Positions 35,598 to 47,003 of a DNA stretch of 64,000 bases are shown here, piece after piece (position 1 is the stretch's first letter; each line of letters starts with the position of its first letter). The notes below the pieces were generated by a model. It saw only the letters and a list, made by a program, of their open reading frames with translations. It searched no databases and was not told the DNA's origin. The stretch is from Allium sativum (Eukaryota > Streptophyta > Magnoliopsida > Asparagales > Amaryllidaceae). Location: assembly GCA_030737875.1 (NCBI GenBank), contig CM060912.1, positions 882,283,199 to 882,347,198 on the forward strand, written 5' to 3'. Both the position numbers and the translations under genes were made by a program.

Positions 35598-36491
35598 TCC
35601 CTAACCAAATAAATACATCACTGCATCATCACCTTCTATAAAGAACACACAACCTCATCAACTCATCTTCCAAAACACAACCTAGCACCATTTATGGCTT
35701 TAGACAATTTCAAATCCCGACCATATAACCAACCTACCATAAAAACCTGTTAACCATCAACTCTTCGTCCAATAGTTCAACAACACTCCGCCTTCATCAC
35801 ATACACTTCTACCATCATACCATCAGTACAAACCAAACAAAACCATGCTCACCTCCTACTGCTTTGGAAAGTTACATGAAACGTTAACCTAAGCATGCAA
35901 AAAGACATGGTAAAGCGATGGTAATTTTTTTCCTTTCTAACAGCAATGTGAAGAGATCTGGATCGAGATTATCGGCAAAAGATGAATATAGGTTAGAAAA
36001 ATTGTTTTATGGTTGTAATCAACACATTAGGTTATAATGATCATGTTGTAGATTATTAATTGTTTTGTTATGAAGAAAAATAGTACAATTCATTGTAGAG
36101 GGGTAGTATCCAGGAATCATTTTCTTTCACTTACTAGTCTTGCTACCCTTATTTTATTATCAAATGTAGCAACGTTGATGAAATATGTGTCAGTGGTGCA
36201 TGCTTATTCATATCTTTTTGGAAGTTGGTTACCTGTACTGAACTAAAGAGTGTTTTGAATATGGAGCATGGTTAGTGGGTTTCAAGTATGTTGAATTATA
36301 TGCTTTAATTATATTTGAATGATTCAACTATTTTGTGTGTGTTTTAGTTTGGCACTTGTTGGTGTTGCTGGTCAGGTTGCTAAGTTTTCAAATTGACCAC
36401 GGTTGGAGAATGAAATTTTCATTCATGTTTTATAATGAAAATAACATGCTTTTTTTTCTTTGTATGCTCTTGTAATATACACCAGCAGAAC
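35598..36491. other. Spacer without recognised features
   Basis: AT-rich unique-looking sequence between the hAT and CACTA elements. No long open frame, terminal repeat or RNA gene was seen. Confidence 0.6.
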
Positions 36492-36719
36492 AATCACTAC
36501 TAGAAATGCTTCAATTTGAGACGAGACTGGGCGACGGCCAAAAAAGCGACCATTGCTAGCTGTCGCTCGATATAAACATATCAGCTAGCGTGGCTTTCTT
36601 CCCCAATTCACTTTCACGAAATCAAAAAAAAAACTGCAGCTGTCGCCTCCCCCTAAACACTCGATTTATTCATCCAAAACTCCATCCAATCTTCCCAAAT
36701 TGCTCCGGTATGTCTTCTA

Positions 36720-38020
36720 ATCCCTATTATATGTTTAATTAGGGTTATTTAGGGTTATTGTGGATGTTTATGTGGAGTTGTAAATTGATTGTTTATGGGT
36801 ATGAAATTGATTGTATTGTGAGTTGCATATGATGCTGATATTGTTATACATTGATTTGGGAATAAATGGAATTGATTAGGAAGTTGAAATCGTTGATTAT
36901 CACATATGTGCTTGATTTAGGAGCATGAAAACAACGATTGTCATGTATGTAATTGGGTTTATGTTGATTGTGTTGTAGGATCATTTGAGAAAAAGTGAAG
37001 TAAATGTGATTGTTAACGGTAGCAACTTGATTATGAATAATGAAACGGTGTAATGATGGCCCTCTATGCATGCATGCACTGTTAATTATGTCACCATCGA
37101 ATGCTATAATAGTCGGTCCAAACAAATTTGAAGAACGCATTTGCAATATTCCCAAAAAAAAATGTTGTTGTAATATTAACAAAAATTGACAAACTTGAAA
37201 GCTTAGTTTGTTGCTATAATATTAACAAAATAAAATTGACAAATTTGTTGCTATAATACTAACAAAATTGAAAGCTTAGTTTATCTTTCAAAAATTGAAA
37301 CTAATTAACTTCATAATTTATAACTTGAAACTAAAATTAACTAAAAGTAACTAAAACTAATTTATACTTCATAATTTTCATTGTCATGTTATTTTACAAA
37401 TTGAAAGTACATATAGACGCTATTTAGTTAACGCGCGAGCGTAGACGGAAAAAGGCGCAAGGCGCAACTAAGGAGTTTTTTTTCATTTGTATTGTTTTTT
37501 GGTTTAAACTTAGATTGAATGTTTTTTGACTACTTATGTGAACCCCTTAGATAAATTTGGCCCCGTCCGACAAGTGTTGTATATGATCGTTATATAGGTA
37601 TTCGTTTTTACACAAAACGGAAATCTATATTCATCTGATACAATATTCGTCGGATTTGTCCTATTATTGGACAAGTTACAAATATAATAACATATGCATA
37701 TTTTATAAATCATTTCAGTTTAAACGGTTGACAAAGTTTCGATGGCACTTCTTTTTGTTCCCTGTGTACACGCATTTGTATATGATACAGGGACCAAAGG
37801 GAAGTGCTGCCGAAATTTTGTCGAACCGTTTAACCTGAAATGATTTATAAAATATGCTTACATTATTATATTTGTAATGGGAAGTAGGTAGATCGACCGT
37901 CAATGTAAAAAAGAAATAAACCAAAAAATCTAAAACATGCAATAGTTATAAATGAAATTATGCAAGATTTAAAATAGTATAAAGTGTTACGTTCGGTCGA
38001 ACTTTCTAACATATTTGTTG
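36720..38020. other. CACTA leader region with inverted repeat
   Basis: Non-coding sequence between the left subterminal region and the TNPD start, probably promoter and first intron. It includes a long hairpin at 37676-37878. A splice acceptor CAAATCAG lies just before the TNPD start at 38033. Confidence 0.6.
37676..37878. repeat. Long imperfect hairpin (about 90-bp arms, 21-base loop)
   Basis: The arm 37676-37765 pairs with 37787-37878. Both read TTTTATAAATCATTTCAG, TTAAACGGTT and GCACTTC...TCCCTGT in opposite orientation with scattered mismatches. The transcript would fold into a near-continuous stem, similar in size to a miRNA-like precursor. Confidence 0.88.
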
Positions 38021-38032
38021 CAAATCAGGAAA

Positions 38033-40237
38033 ATGTTCGATTATTTTGGTGATCGCAGTTGGATGTATCAACCCCGAACCGATAAGAAAGGGTTGATAAA
38101 GGAACATTTTTGTAATGGAGTTCAAGAATTTATTAGATTCGCTAAATCTAATAATCGGAGTAACGTAGACATTCATTGTCTGTGTAGTAAGTGCAGACAT
38201 CTGAAGCATTGGAAGCCAGATGTAGTAGAAGTACATCTGTATAAATTTGGTTTTGTGTCGAATTATCACTTATGGGATCGTCATGGAGAACTTGTTCAAC
38301 CTACGTCTAACCCTGTAGTGGTAGAGGACGATAATACAATGATGAACGATAATACAATACTGAATCCGATAGAAAATATGTTGCAAGATGCAGCACGATC
38401 AATGTTTCCTAACAGTGAGAAAGGCGATGATGAGACTGGAAATATTGAAGAACCAACGGCGGAAGCGATTTTTTTTAATGATTTATTGAATTCTGCTAAG
38501 AGGCCGTTGTGGGAAGGGTGTACAAGCGGAACCGAATTGTCTGTAACCGCCGAATTCATCGCTATGAAATCAAAATTCAATCTTACAGAAGCTGCATTTA
38601 CAGCAATTGTACAAACTGCAAAACGACATATGCCGCCCAATAATTTGATGTGCAATAGTCATTATAAAGTGAAAAAACTTATGTCTGCATTTGGACTACT
38701 GTATCATAAGATAGATATATGTGTTAAAGGTTGCATGTTGTATTGGAAAGAAGACGCTCACTGTAGAAAATGCAAATTTTGCAACAAAGATAGATATAAA
38801 CCAAGGAAAAAGAACGGAAAAGAAGTTCCATATAAAAGAATGCATTATCTACCCATAACCCCCAGACTTCAATGGCTATATGCCTCTTCTGCTACAGCGT
38901 GTCATATGCAATGACATAGCGTGAGAACATCAGAGGAAGGAACTATGATACATCCGTCTGATGGTGAAGCATGGAAATACTTTGATAGACTTATCCTGAA
39001 TTTGCTGCCGAGAGCCGTAATGTTAGACTTGGTTTATGCACGGATGGATTTTCGCCATTTTCTCAATTTGGTAGTAAATATTCATCATGGCCTATCATTG
39101 TTACTCCTTATAACTTACCCCCATGGATGTGTATGAAAAATCCGTATATGTTTTTAATGGTTGTCGTCCCCGGTCCCGATGATCCGACACAAGGAATTGA
39201 TGTTTATCTACAACCGTTGATTGAAGAGTTGCAAACACTGTGGCATGAAGGAGTCGAAACATACGAAATTTCGAGAAAAAGAATTTTTCATATGTTTGCT
39301 TCTGTATTATGGACTATTAGTGATTTTCCCGTGTATGGCATGCTTTCAGGTTGGAGCACTGCTGGACGTCTAGCTTGTCCTCATTGTATGGAGGAGACAG
39401 ACATTTTCATTACAGTATGGAAAAAAATATTCTTGGTTTGACTGTCATCATTGTTTTCTCCATATTAATCATAAATTTAGAACGGATAAAAAGAACTTTA
39501 AAGCTAACAGAGTAGAGACTATGCTACCGCCTAAAGTTTGGACAAGTGAAGAGATATATGAAGTTGTAAGTGAGTACCCAAAAATACATGAAACTGGAGA
39601 GCAGGTTGAAATTCCAGGTAAATTAACATATAACAGCGGTGTATTTGTCAAAGGTAGTAATGATCCAAAGGAGCATATAAAAGATTTTTACGGCGTCTTA
39701 ACGCAAGTTGTAGAGTTGACATATTATGTTCAGCCCGTAGAGAAAGTTTATCTGTTCAAATGCAACTGGTTTAGCAATGTTCCTGGTTCTGGAATCAACG
39801 TGCACAAAGATTTTAAGCTAATCGAAATAGGACATACGTCGCATTACTATAAGTATGATCCTTTTGTGTTAGCTAAACAAGCATTACAAGTCTATTTTGC
39901 TCCGTATCCATCCATAAAAAAAGATAAAGTAGATTGGTGGGCTGTTTTTAAAACAAAGGCAGGATTTACATTTGATGGAAAAAATATTCCAGATGAAGCA
40001 GCGTATCAAGCGGATTTTGAGCCAAATACTGATATAATAATAGCTGATGACATTGATTTTGGGTCGTTGAATGATGAAGCGAATGTATTAGTAGATGAAT
40101 TTGTAAGTACTGATGAAAACGATATAGAGTATGGGACCGAGTCTGAATCCGAAGATGATGAAGAACAATATTATGTACTTATGTTATTTATGTACTATTC
40201 TGAGCTATTTAATAATAATGATGTTGATTGTTCTTAG
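38033..40237 (+). pseudogene. CACTA TNPD-type transposase remnant
   Basis: Starts MFDYFGDRSWMY, the transposase-associated domain (about 75 residues, with a Cys/His cluster HCLCSKCRHLKHW). It continues into the tnp2/Transposase_21 domain: CRKCKFCNKDRYKP, the catalytic LCTDGF near 39050, PPWMC and ACPHCMEET. The frame has a TGA at 38912-38914 (expected Trp), a frameshift near 38990-39005, another near 39410-39430, and then jumps from WTSEEIYEVV to a segment before a DUF4216 domain (VYLFKCNWF, DPFVLAKQALQVYFAPYP). The last third of tnp2 and the usual DUF4218 region are missing, so it is internally deleted. It ends in an acidic tail. Confidence 0.88.
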
Positions 40238-40462
40238 CTATGAATTTACTTACGTTCTGTACTAGTATGATTTATGTAATGATAATGTTGACTAAGTATG
40301 TTATGCAGTTTGTTTTGTACTAGTATGATTTATGTAATGATAATGTTGACTATGTATGTTATGCAGTATTGTTCTTCTCATTTACGATTTATGTTATGAT
40401 AATGATGACTAATGCTAATAATTCAAGTTATTTTGTATGCACATTATATGATTGTAACAGAT

Positions 40463-42075
40463 ATGTCTGGCGATAGACGACGATCGAGGAGTACATCTCA
40501 TCCTACTTCTTCACCATCTCCTGGAGCAGGATCAGGAGCAGGTCCGAGCGGTTCAGTGCTAGATCTTCGCAGAGTTGCGGAGATTGTTCCGAAGAGTGTC
40601 AGGTAAATGTTCAAATATATTTCAATGTAGATCATTTAAACTATATGAAATGTTTATATTAACATCTATACAAGGGATTTGAGATTGAGCCAGCGGAATT
40701 CATTTTAGAAGTATCAAGGCAATCTTACACAAGTAGAATGCAGGGCGCTTGGCCGCATTGGGATAGTATCCCAGCACATATCAAGAATGTCATTTTAGCC
40801 GATTTATTGGTAAGTATTTTTTATACTAATATTAAAAATTAATATATTGGGAATAATTACAAATAAATGTAATATGCAGGCTGCCGTACGTGTTGAGGAG
40901 GAGGACATGCCCACATTTTTGAGTTATTGGAATATGAAGATGCGAAAGAATTATCGAGAGACGATTTCAAGAGCCAAGAAAAGCAGAAAAAAGCCTCCAT
41001 TTATGAGTGATGATGTTTGGGCAGACTTTCAAGCTTACTCGGACATGGAGGATGCTAAAGTAAGCTTTAATGATAATATTCACATTTATAATATTAATTG
41101 CATTATTTTACATCATCGTGTATCAAATTTAATAGAAAGCAGCAGCTATAAATAAAGCAAATAGAGAAAAGAATCCTACTCTACACCGAGGTGGCTCAAA
41201 ATCATTTCAACAGCACAGAAGGGATTTGGTATAAATTTTAAATATTTGTAGTACATGGTTAGATAAAAATTTAGCGTCTATAATCCTGTCTTATCTTTAA
41301 TAATTTCAGTTTATAAAGCACGCAAAAGAGCCTTCGTTGGCAGATGTATTTAGACACACACATGCGGTGGAGCACACCGATGAAGAAGGAAATGTGACGT
41401 ATGAGTGGGCGGATCCGAAGAGTGCACGTATAATGGTAAATTTGCTTATCCGTATAAATTATCATGTTTCATACTCGTTCGTATCACGGTACATAAGTAA
41501 ATTTTATAACACTTTTCTTAAAATTATATTGCTATTGCAGTGGAAGTATGATGCAGAGGCTGCCAAAGCGATAGAGGCTAGTGGACAGGAGCTTACAGTT
41601 GCAGATTCTGATAGCATATGGCATTCTATCACCGATCCGCCTACTCGAGGAAGGCGATATGGTTTCGGTAATCAAGAGGTAAGACTTTTTTAGATGTAAT
41701 TCTGCAATCACGATGCTTTATTAATATGTAAACCAAGAATACGAGTTAAGGGAAAAAAATCATGTTTAACACTAAGTAGTAAAAATTTGTTTAAATTACT
41801 TTAATGTGAAATTATTTATTTCACAGGCCGTTCAGCGCGCATATAAGAGGTCGATGGAGGAAGCGACTATTGCGCGGATGCAAGAGCAGATGAATGAGAT
41901 GATGGACTGGCGAAAAGGCCAGATGCAACAGGAAATAGACGAGCGCTTCGCAGCTTACTTTCAGGAGCATGGATTTATGCCTGGGCAGGGAGGAGAGGGA
42001 GATGATTCCGCTGTATATCGAGAGGAAGCAAAAGAAGACGACAACGAGAGCGAGAACGAGGAAGATGAGGATTAG
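40463..42075 (+). CDS. CACTA TNPA-like protein (Transposase_24 / Ptta type), seven exons
   Basis: Exons: 40463-40602, 40675-40809, 40880-41059, 41136-41228, 41310-41435, 41541-41678, 41827-42075. All introns are GT...AG and 70-150 bases long. Content: a Ser/Pro-rich N-terminus (MSGDRRRSRS), an ILEVSRQSYTSRM block, YWNMKMRKNYRETISRAKKSRKKPP, HRGGSKSFQQHRRDL, PSLADVFRHTHAVEHTDEEGN and a C-terminal coiled coil (EQMNEMMDWRKGQMQQEIDERF) with an acidic end. This matches plant transposase 24 (Ptta/En/Spm) proteins, which bind the element's subterminal repeats. No stops are seen in the exons. The exon 1/2 join looks one base short compared with the related copy at 56222, so it may be slightly damaged. 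Confidence 0.8.
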
Positions 42076-42424
42076 TTCATAGTGTAGGTGCTCATTTTGA
42101 CTTTGACTCTGCTATGAACATATACTTAGTTTTTTCTATGTTAAATGTACGTACGATATTATATGGTGTGTTTGGACATATATGACGGTTTGTGGACGGT
42201 GGTATGAAGTGTTTTGATATGAATGACTTTATTTGAACGGTTTTATGTTATGATGGGTTTTTTTGTTTTTTTATGTATTTGATGATGGTATGGTTATGAT
42301 GGATTGATTGTTGATGAGTATTGGTGAAATAGTGAGATAATAGTGGTCTGGTATTGGTTTTTTGATTGAATGGTTGTGCATTGGATTATAGGAAAGGAGT
42401 TTCTGTGTGCTGCAGTTTTTGGTT

Positions 42425-42720
42425 TCAGGGATAGCGACGGCTAGCGACGGCAAATTGGTCATTATATAGCGACGGCATGTGACAGTTTCCCGGTCAAAAC
42501 AACTACCTGCCACGTCAGACGACACGTGTCCACAAGTCGTCGCTAACCGTTGCTAATTAAGCGACAGGGCCATCGCTATCCCCGTTGCTATTCCTGTTGG
42601 CAACGACAATAATAGCGACGACATTGCTATTCCTGTTGGCAACGACAATAATAGCGACGACATATAGCGTCGGCCGCCGACGACTATATGCCGTCGCTAT
42701 TTGGAGCATTCCTTGTAGTG
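42425..42720. repeat. Subterminal GCGACGG repeats, right end of first CACTA
   Basis: About a dozen copies of TAGCGACGGC or its complement in 300 bases, including a near-exact 30-base duplication (GCTATTCCTGTTGGCAACGA at 42588 and 42626). A sparser set lies at 36525-36600. Confidence 0.85.
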
Positions 42721-42723
42721 AAT

Positions 42724-43149
42724 TTTACAAACACCAATTCGAATGGTTTTGCATGGTTTACTAGATATATCTTTGGAGTAATTTATTCTATTTTGAGATC
42801 TATATGTTGAGCGTAAAATAAAAAAAGAAACGTGGATACTCATGATACCTATATCCATGGACTTATGTGCTTATGAACTTCATCTATAAGTGGTACCGCA
42901 GCATTGAATCCTGTAGAAAAATAGTTGAGGAAAAGTACATACTTTTCACTCGGTAGTCTTAAATAAGAAATAATCTATCTATTAACCTTGTAATAACAGA
43001 ATTCAAGGAAAACATTGAATTTAGGCTGTATGGAAAACTTATCATCTGACCAGAATATGTATGCTTTTGATGCGTGCAGTGAGCATCACATGCTGTTTAT
43101 TAATTTATTAATTAACACATAAGTGCTACATTTTTTCAAATTGCAGCTA
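42724..43149. other. Spacer without recognised features
   Basis: AT-rich sequence between the first CACTA element and the small hAT-like MITE. Nothing was recognised beyond the target copy TGCAGCTA at its right end. Confidence 0.6.
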
Positions 43150-43712
43150 GGGTTGTTATGGTAATGGTAAATTTACCATTATCATACCATTACCAGTCGA
43201 TCGGTAACCATTTTTGATTGAAATCGGTATACCAGTTAAAATGGTATGGTAATGGTAAATTTACCATTTTTAATGGTAAATTATCGGCAACATTTCTTCA
43301 ATACTAGCGGTAACGGTAATTTTACCAATAAATTTAAAACATATGTATATTCATCTGATATGGTTTATTACATGCATTTAGAACCAAATAAATGATTATA
43401 TTTAGTTCAATAATCAAGTAAAATAAATCTAAGTACACTTATTTTTTTCTCGTATTTGTTTTTTTATTAACTAACGTTACATATAACATAATAAAGATGC
43501 ATTGTGTACAAAATACATGCTAAGAAACATGCTTTGATTGACAAACGGTAATTTACCATTACCAGTATAACAATTACCAGTTTATCGGTATACCAGTCTT
43601 CGGTATACCAGTCTATCGGTAACGGTAACGGTAAGAATTCTGGCTTACCAGTAAAAATGGTACGGTAACGTTATTTGTCAAATGATAACGGTAACCATTA
43701 CCATAATAGCCT
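43150..43712. mobile_element. Small hAT-like MITE made of GGTAATGGTAAATTTACC repeats
   Basis: Ends GGGTTGTTATGGTAATGG and, reversed, AGGCTATTATGGTAATGG. They are flanked by 8-bp imperfect repeats TGCAGCTA (43142-43149) and TGTAGCCA (43713-43720). The interior is filled with inverted GGTAATGGTAAATTTACCATT and CGGTAACGGTAA motifs and has no coding capacity. The diverged flanks suggest it is old. Superfamily is inferred from the 8-bp flank. Confidence 0.6.
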
Positions 43713-43720
43713 TGTAGCCA

Positions 43721-44639
43721 TAATAGCATTTACCTGAAGAACACCACCAATTCCTTTATGCATAATCATAATGCAAACTAGAAATTTTATATCTCACCGA
43801 AGTTTTAGAATCTATACTATACTGTACAATAATAGCATCACCGAAGTTTTATATCTCATTGCTTCTCAGCTTTGACCTTTTGTTTTTAGTTTCCTATGTC
43901 CTTCCCAATTTAACTCCAATTTTTTTTCATTAAATTTTCGCTTAATAATGGTGATTTTTGACGGCTTCAATTCCCACCGACCGTTTCTTTTGCAAACCCG
44001 ATTCAACATTCTGTTCGTCGCCTATAATATAACAATCCTACTTCATTTCCGCTTTGCACACTGATTTAAAGATCCAGTTCAGCAGCTACAATTAATCTTG
44101 GCTTCGTTTGCGTGAATGGTAATTTCCAACACCCTATTTTCTCCTCTCACTGACCATCATAATTATCTTTTATATATCCTTCAGTATATTGATTTTCTGT
44201 TCTCTGTATTCACTTCCTGGTTCGATGGCTTCAATTTGAACCTTCAATTAGTTGCTGAGCTTCACTTAAATGGTTTTTCTATAACCAGATTTATTAAATA
44301 TTCGATTTTGTATATCAATTTTTTTTCCCGTTTAGATAGTTTTTCTGTAACGAAATTTCTTAATCCCATCACTAATTTATTCCATTTTGTGTATTCGATT
44401 TTTTATTTTCTTCCAAATTCATTTTTGTAATTTTTTTCCCTCTCGCTAATTTAGGGTTATTCAGTTCTAATTAGGCACGATCTTGGAATTATGTATATGA
44501 ACATTTTCTTTACTATAATGTTCTAATTTTCAGCATAGGTCTGTTGGGAAAGGCATATGAACAAATTTCATTGCTCAACTGTCGATCCTTACGGTATATT
44601 GATTAATTCATATGTTATCATGATATCTTTATTTTTTTG
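43721..44639. other. Spacer with exon-like signals
   Basis: Mostly AT-rich. A transcript-like segment ends at a possible donor (ATG|GTAATT, 44119). A 60-base exon-like block at 44534-44593 has a TTTTCAG acceptor, a GTATAT donor and a possible start MNKFHC at 44557. Whether these form a host gene 5' end is unproven. Confidence 0.35.
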
Positions 44640-44642
44640 TAA

Positions 44643-44684
44643 GAGCACAACCAACAATGGCTTGTTCAGTTACTAAACAAGCCA
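44643..44684. repeat. Left terminal inverted repeat of the Harbinger element
   Basis: GAGCACAACCAACAATGGCT, then TGTTCAGTTACT. 13 of the first 16 bases match the reversed right end (54072-54101), and TGTTCAGTTA is shared after a 2-base offset. Confidence 0.85.
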
Positions 44685-44779
44685 CGGAGCGACCAGGTGT
44701 GGCTTGTTCAGTCATCCGTGGTTAGCCGGTGGCTAGTTTGGAGCTTGTTCGTGGCTGGTGGACCGAACAGAGGTTGGTG

Positions 44780-44920
44780 CTTATAACGGCAAAGAGAAAG
44801 CCGTTATAAGCTTATAACGGCGAACTCTTTGCCGTTATAAACTTATAACGGCAAAGAGTTTGCCATTATAAGCTTATAACGGCTTTCTTTTTGCCGTTAT
44901 AAGACATAGCCGTTACACTC
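44780..44920. repeat. Left subterminal AACGGC palindromes
   Basis: Four palindromic units of the form CTTATAACGGC-AAAGAGNNT-GCCGTTATAAG in tandem, eight half-sites in all. AACGG is a core Myb recognition sequence, so ORF1 is a candidate binder (inference). Confidence 0.88.
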
Positions 44921-45020
44921 CAACGGCTAGCCCATTTTCCTTTCTAAAACACCAACCTTCCTTCTTCTTCTTCCACACAACCACTGCACCTTCTCATCTT
45001 CAACTTCTTCAACAACAAAA

Positions 45021-46683
45021 ATGTCTTCTTCCGCACCCAAGCGAAGCACGAAAAAATGCGCAATCAAGAAACCCATGTCCAAACCGCCCTCGTCATCGTA
45101 TGCCATGCAACGGTCAGCCCAACAACATCAATCGTTGCAGCCATCTCACGAATGTGGCTACTCGCCGTATTCAAATTATCCATATCGACCACCGTACCAA
45201 CCGCTCCCTCCTCCTAACTTTCCTCCCGTCCATTCTTCCGCCCCGCCACTTTTTTACCAACGACCACCCGTGCAAGGCGTGTACGATGATCATTCGTCGT
45301 ATATGTCAATGATGATGCAGACCGATCAAAGTCAACAACCCCACCTACCTCCGCAATAGACCGAGGTTCGTGACCGCGAAGGTACACAAAGTCTGCAAAG
45401 ACAGTTTTCGTACGGGTATGTCTCTCCTAGCAACGAAGAAAATGTTGAAACTTCAACGGAGGAGGCGGAGGAGGAAGATGCAAATGAGGATGCGAATGTT
45501 ACAAATTCTGAAGAATTTACTCAAGAATACACTACACCTGTCAGTCCCGAATATAACCAAAAGAAGACGAAGTGGAAGGCTTTAAGCGGCATTTTCAGTA
45601 AACGACACCAAACCGAAGTTGAATCGGAGCCGGATCCCGGAATAGAAGATGTTGAGGATGATCATGCTAAAGAGGAAGAAACAGCAGCGGATGGAAGTAG
45701 AAAACAATTTAAGTTTACTTCCGAGCAGTACGTTTCACTTGCTAAATCGTGGATACACATTTCACAAGATAGCATTGTTGGGAATAATATGAAAGGTCAG
45801 AAATTTTGGGAAAGAGTTGCAGAGTTCTACAATTCGTTGGAAACGAGGAGCAGAACATGGGGATATCTTAGAGGCGGTTATAGAGTTATGAATGCCGCAT
45901 GTCAGAACTATCTGGCAATACTGACAGGCTTGCAGAACAGGCAGCAAAGTGGTGCTGCACCTTATGACGTTGTAAGTATCGTAGATTACTTTTAAAAATA
46001 GCTTGCTATATTATGCTTGATTAGTTAGAAATGTCATACACTCATACAATTTCGACTTTGTGTTACAGATTGAAGAGTCACGAAAGGCCTACCAACGAAA
46101 GTATGGACTTCCATTTAAATTTAACGACTGTTTCGAGCTTCTATCTAGCTTGCCTAAGTGGAAGAACCAAAGCAAAATCATGCTTGAACAGCAGAACAAA
46201 GCTAGAAGGATGAACTACTGTGAATCTAGTCCAGGAAGTGACCCGAGTTCGCAAGAAAGAAACCCTTTATTTGGAACTTGTGACGGACGACCTATTGGCA
46301 GAGCCAAGTCAATTCAGCTGGAGCAACGCGGTGCAGAGTTCTCTAGATTTATGGAAACAATAGAGAATTCAGCTATGGAGACAAAAGAGCATAGACATCG
46401 ATTTTCAAAGGAAAGAAACCGCAGCGACGAAGAGTTCCACAAAGCAGTTAGGGATGATCTAGAGCTCCGCAGACAAGAACATACGGAGAAACAAGCCCTG
46501 TTACGGGAAAGGTTGGAGAAGAAGGAAGCACTGGTGCGGGAGAGCAATTATGTTAAAATGATTACATGTGATTTTAGTAAGCTTTCCCCTTTACAGCAAG
46601 AACTAGTAAGCGAGCAGATTGCAGAGTACAGAAGAAACAAAGGAAGCGGAGGCGGAAGCTGTAGTGGCTCGTATCAGGACTAG
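45021..46683 (+). CDS. Harbinger ORF1, Myb/SANT-like DNA-binding protein
   Basis: Two exons, 45021-45971 and 46069-46683, with intron GTAAGT...TTACAG joining in phase, give about 521 residues. The N-terminus (1-110) is basic then Pro/Tyr/Gln-rich. An acidic stretch follows. A Myb/SANT-like trihelix lies at about 230-300 (FTSEQYVSLAKSWIHIS, IVGNNMKGQKFWERVAEFYN). The C-terminal half resembles the NAM-associated region of PIF ORF1 proteins (ARRMN..ESSPGS, RPIGRAKSIQ), with a long charged coiled coil and a Gly/Ser tail. In PIF/Pong elements this protein binds the ends and brings in the transposase. An in-frame TAG at 45357-45359 (CAA-TAG-ACC, probably once CAG) is the only lesion seen. It converges with the transposase gene, with 320 bases between. 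Confidence 0.85.
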
Positions 46684-47003
46684 CTATGTATGTTGGTTTA
46701 AGTTGTAATATGATTGTGAACTGCTTGTAGTAGTTATGTACTAGTGGGTATTTATGTACTTTCTAGGGTTGAGTTGTAATATGATTGTGACTTATTTGTA
46801 GTATGTATGCAGTAGTTGTTTATGTAGTAGCTGTATATGTTGGGTTGAGTTGTAATATGATTGTGATCTGTTTTTAGTATTTATGTACTAGTTGTTGAAA
46901 CAATGATACAATCGACAATATGATTGGAAACTAGATTTATTGACCCAACTACACACTGATACACAGTACACGAGTGCACACTGATACATAGTTCTAGTAC
47001 CAA
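46684..47003. other. Intergenic region between convergent ORF1 and transposase
   Basis: Three diverged copies of a roughly 80-base unit (GTTGAGTTGTAATATGATTGTGA) follow ORF1. It serves as the 3' region for both genes. No terminator hairpin was seen. Confidence 0.7.

Larger units (their letters stand above)
36495..42720 (+). mobile_element. CACTA (En/Spm) transposon, defective autonomous type
   Basis: Ends are CACTACTAGAAATGCTTCAA and, reversed, CACTACAAGGAATGCTCCAA. They are flanked by the 3-bp duplication AAT (36492-36494, 42721-42723). Length is 6226 bp. It carries a broken TNPD-type transposase gene (38033-40237) and a TNPA-like gene of seven exons (40463-42075), both on plus. Both ends are rich in GCGACGGC/TAGCGACG subterminal motifs, the probable binding sites of the TNPA-like protein. 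Confidence 0.95.

Noticed and set aside
35409..35612. Plus-strand frame rich in Phe/Arg/Val
   Set aside because: It is the hAT subterminal GCGGTTTCGGTTTT repeat read through the right end of the element.
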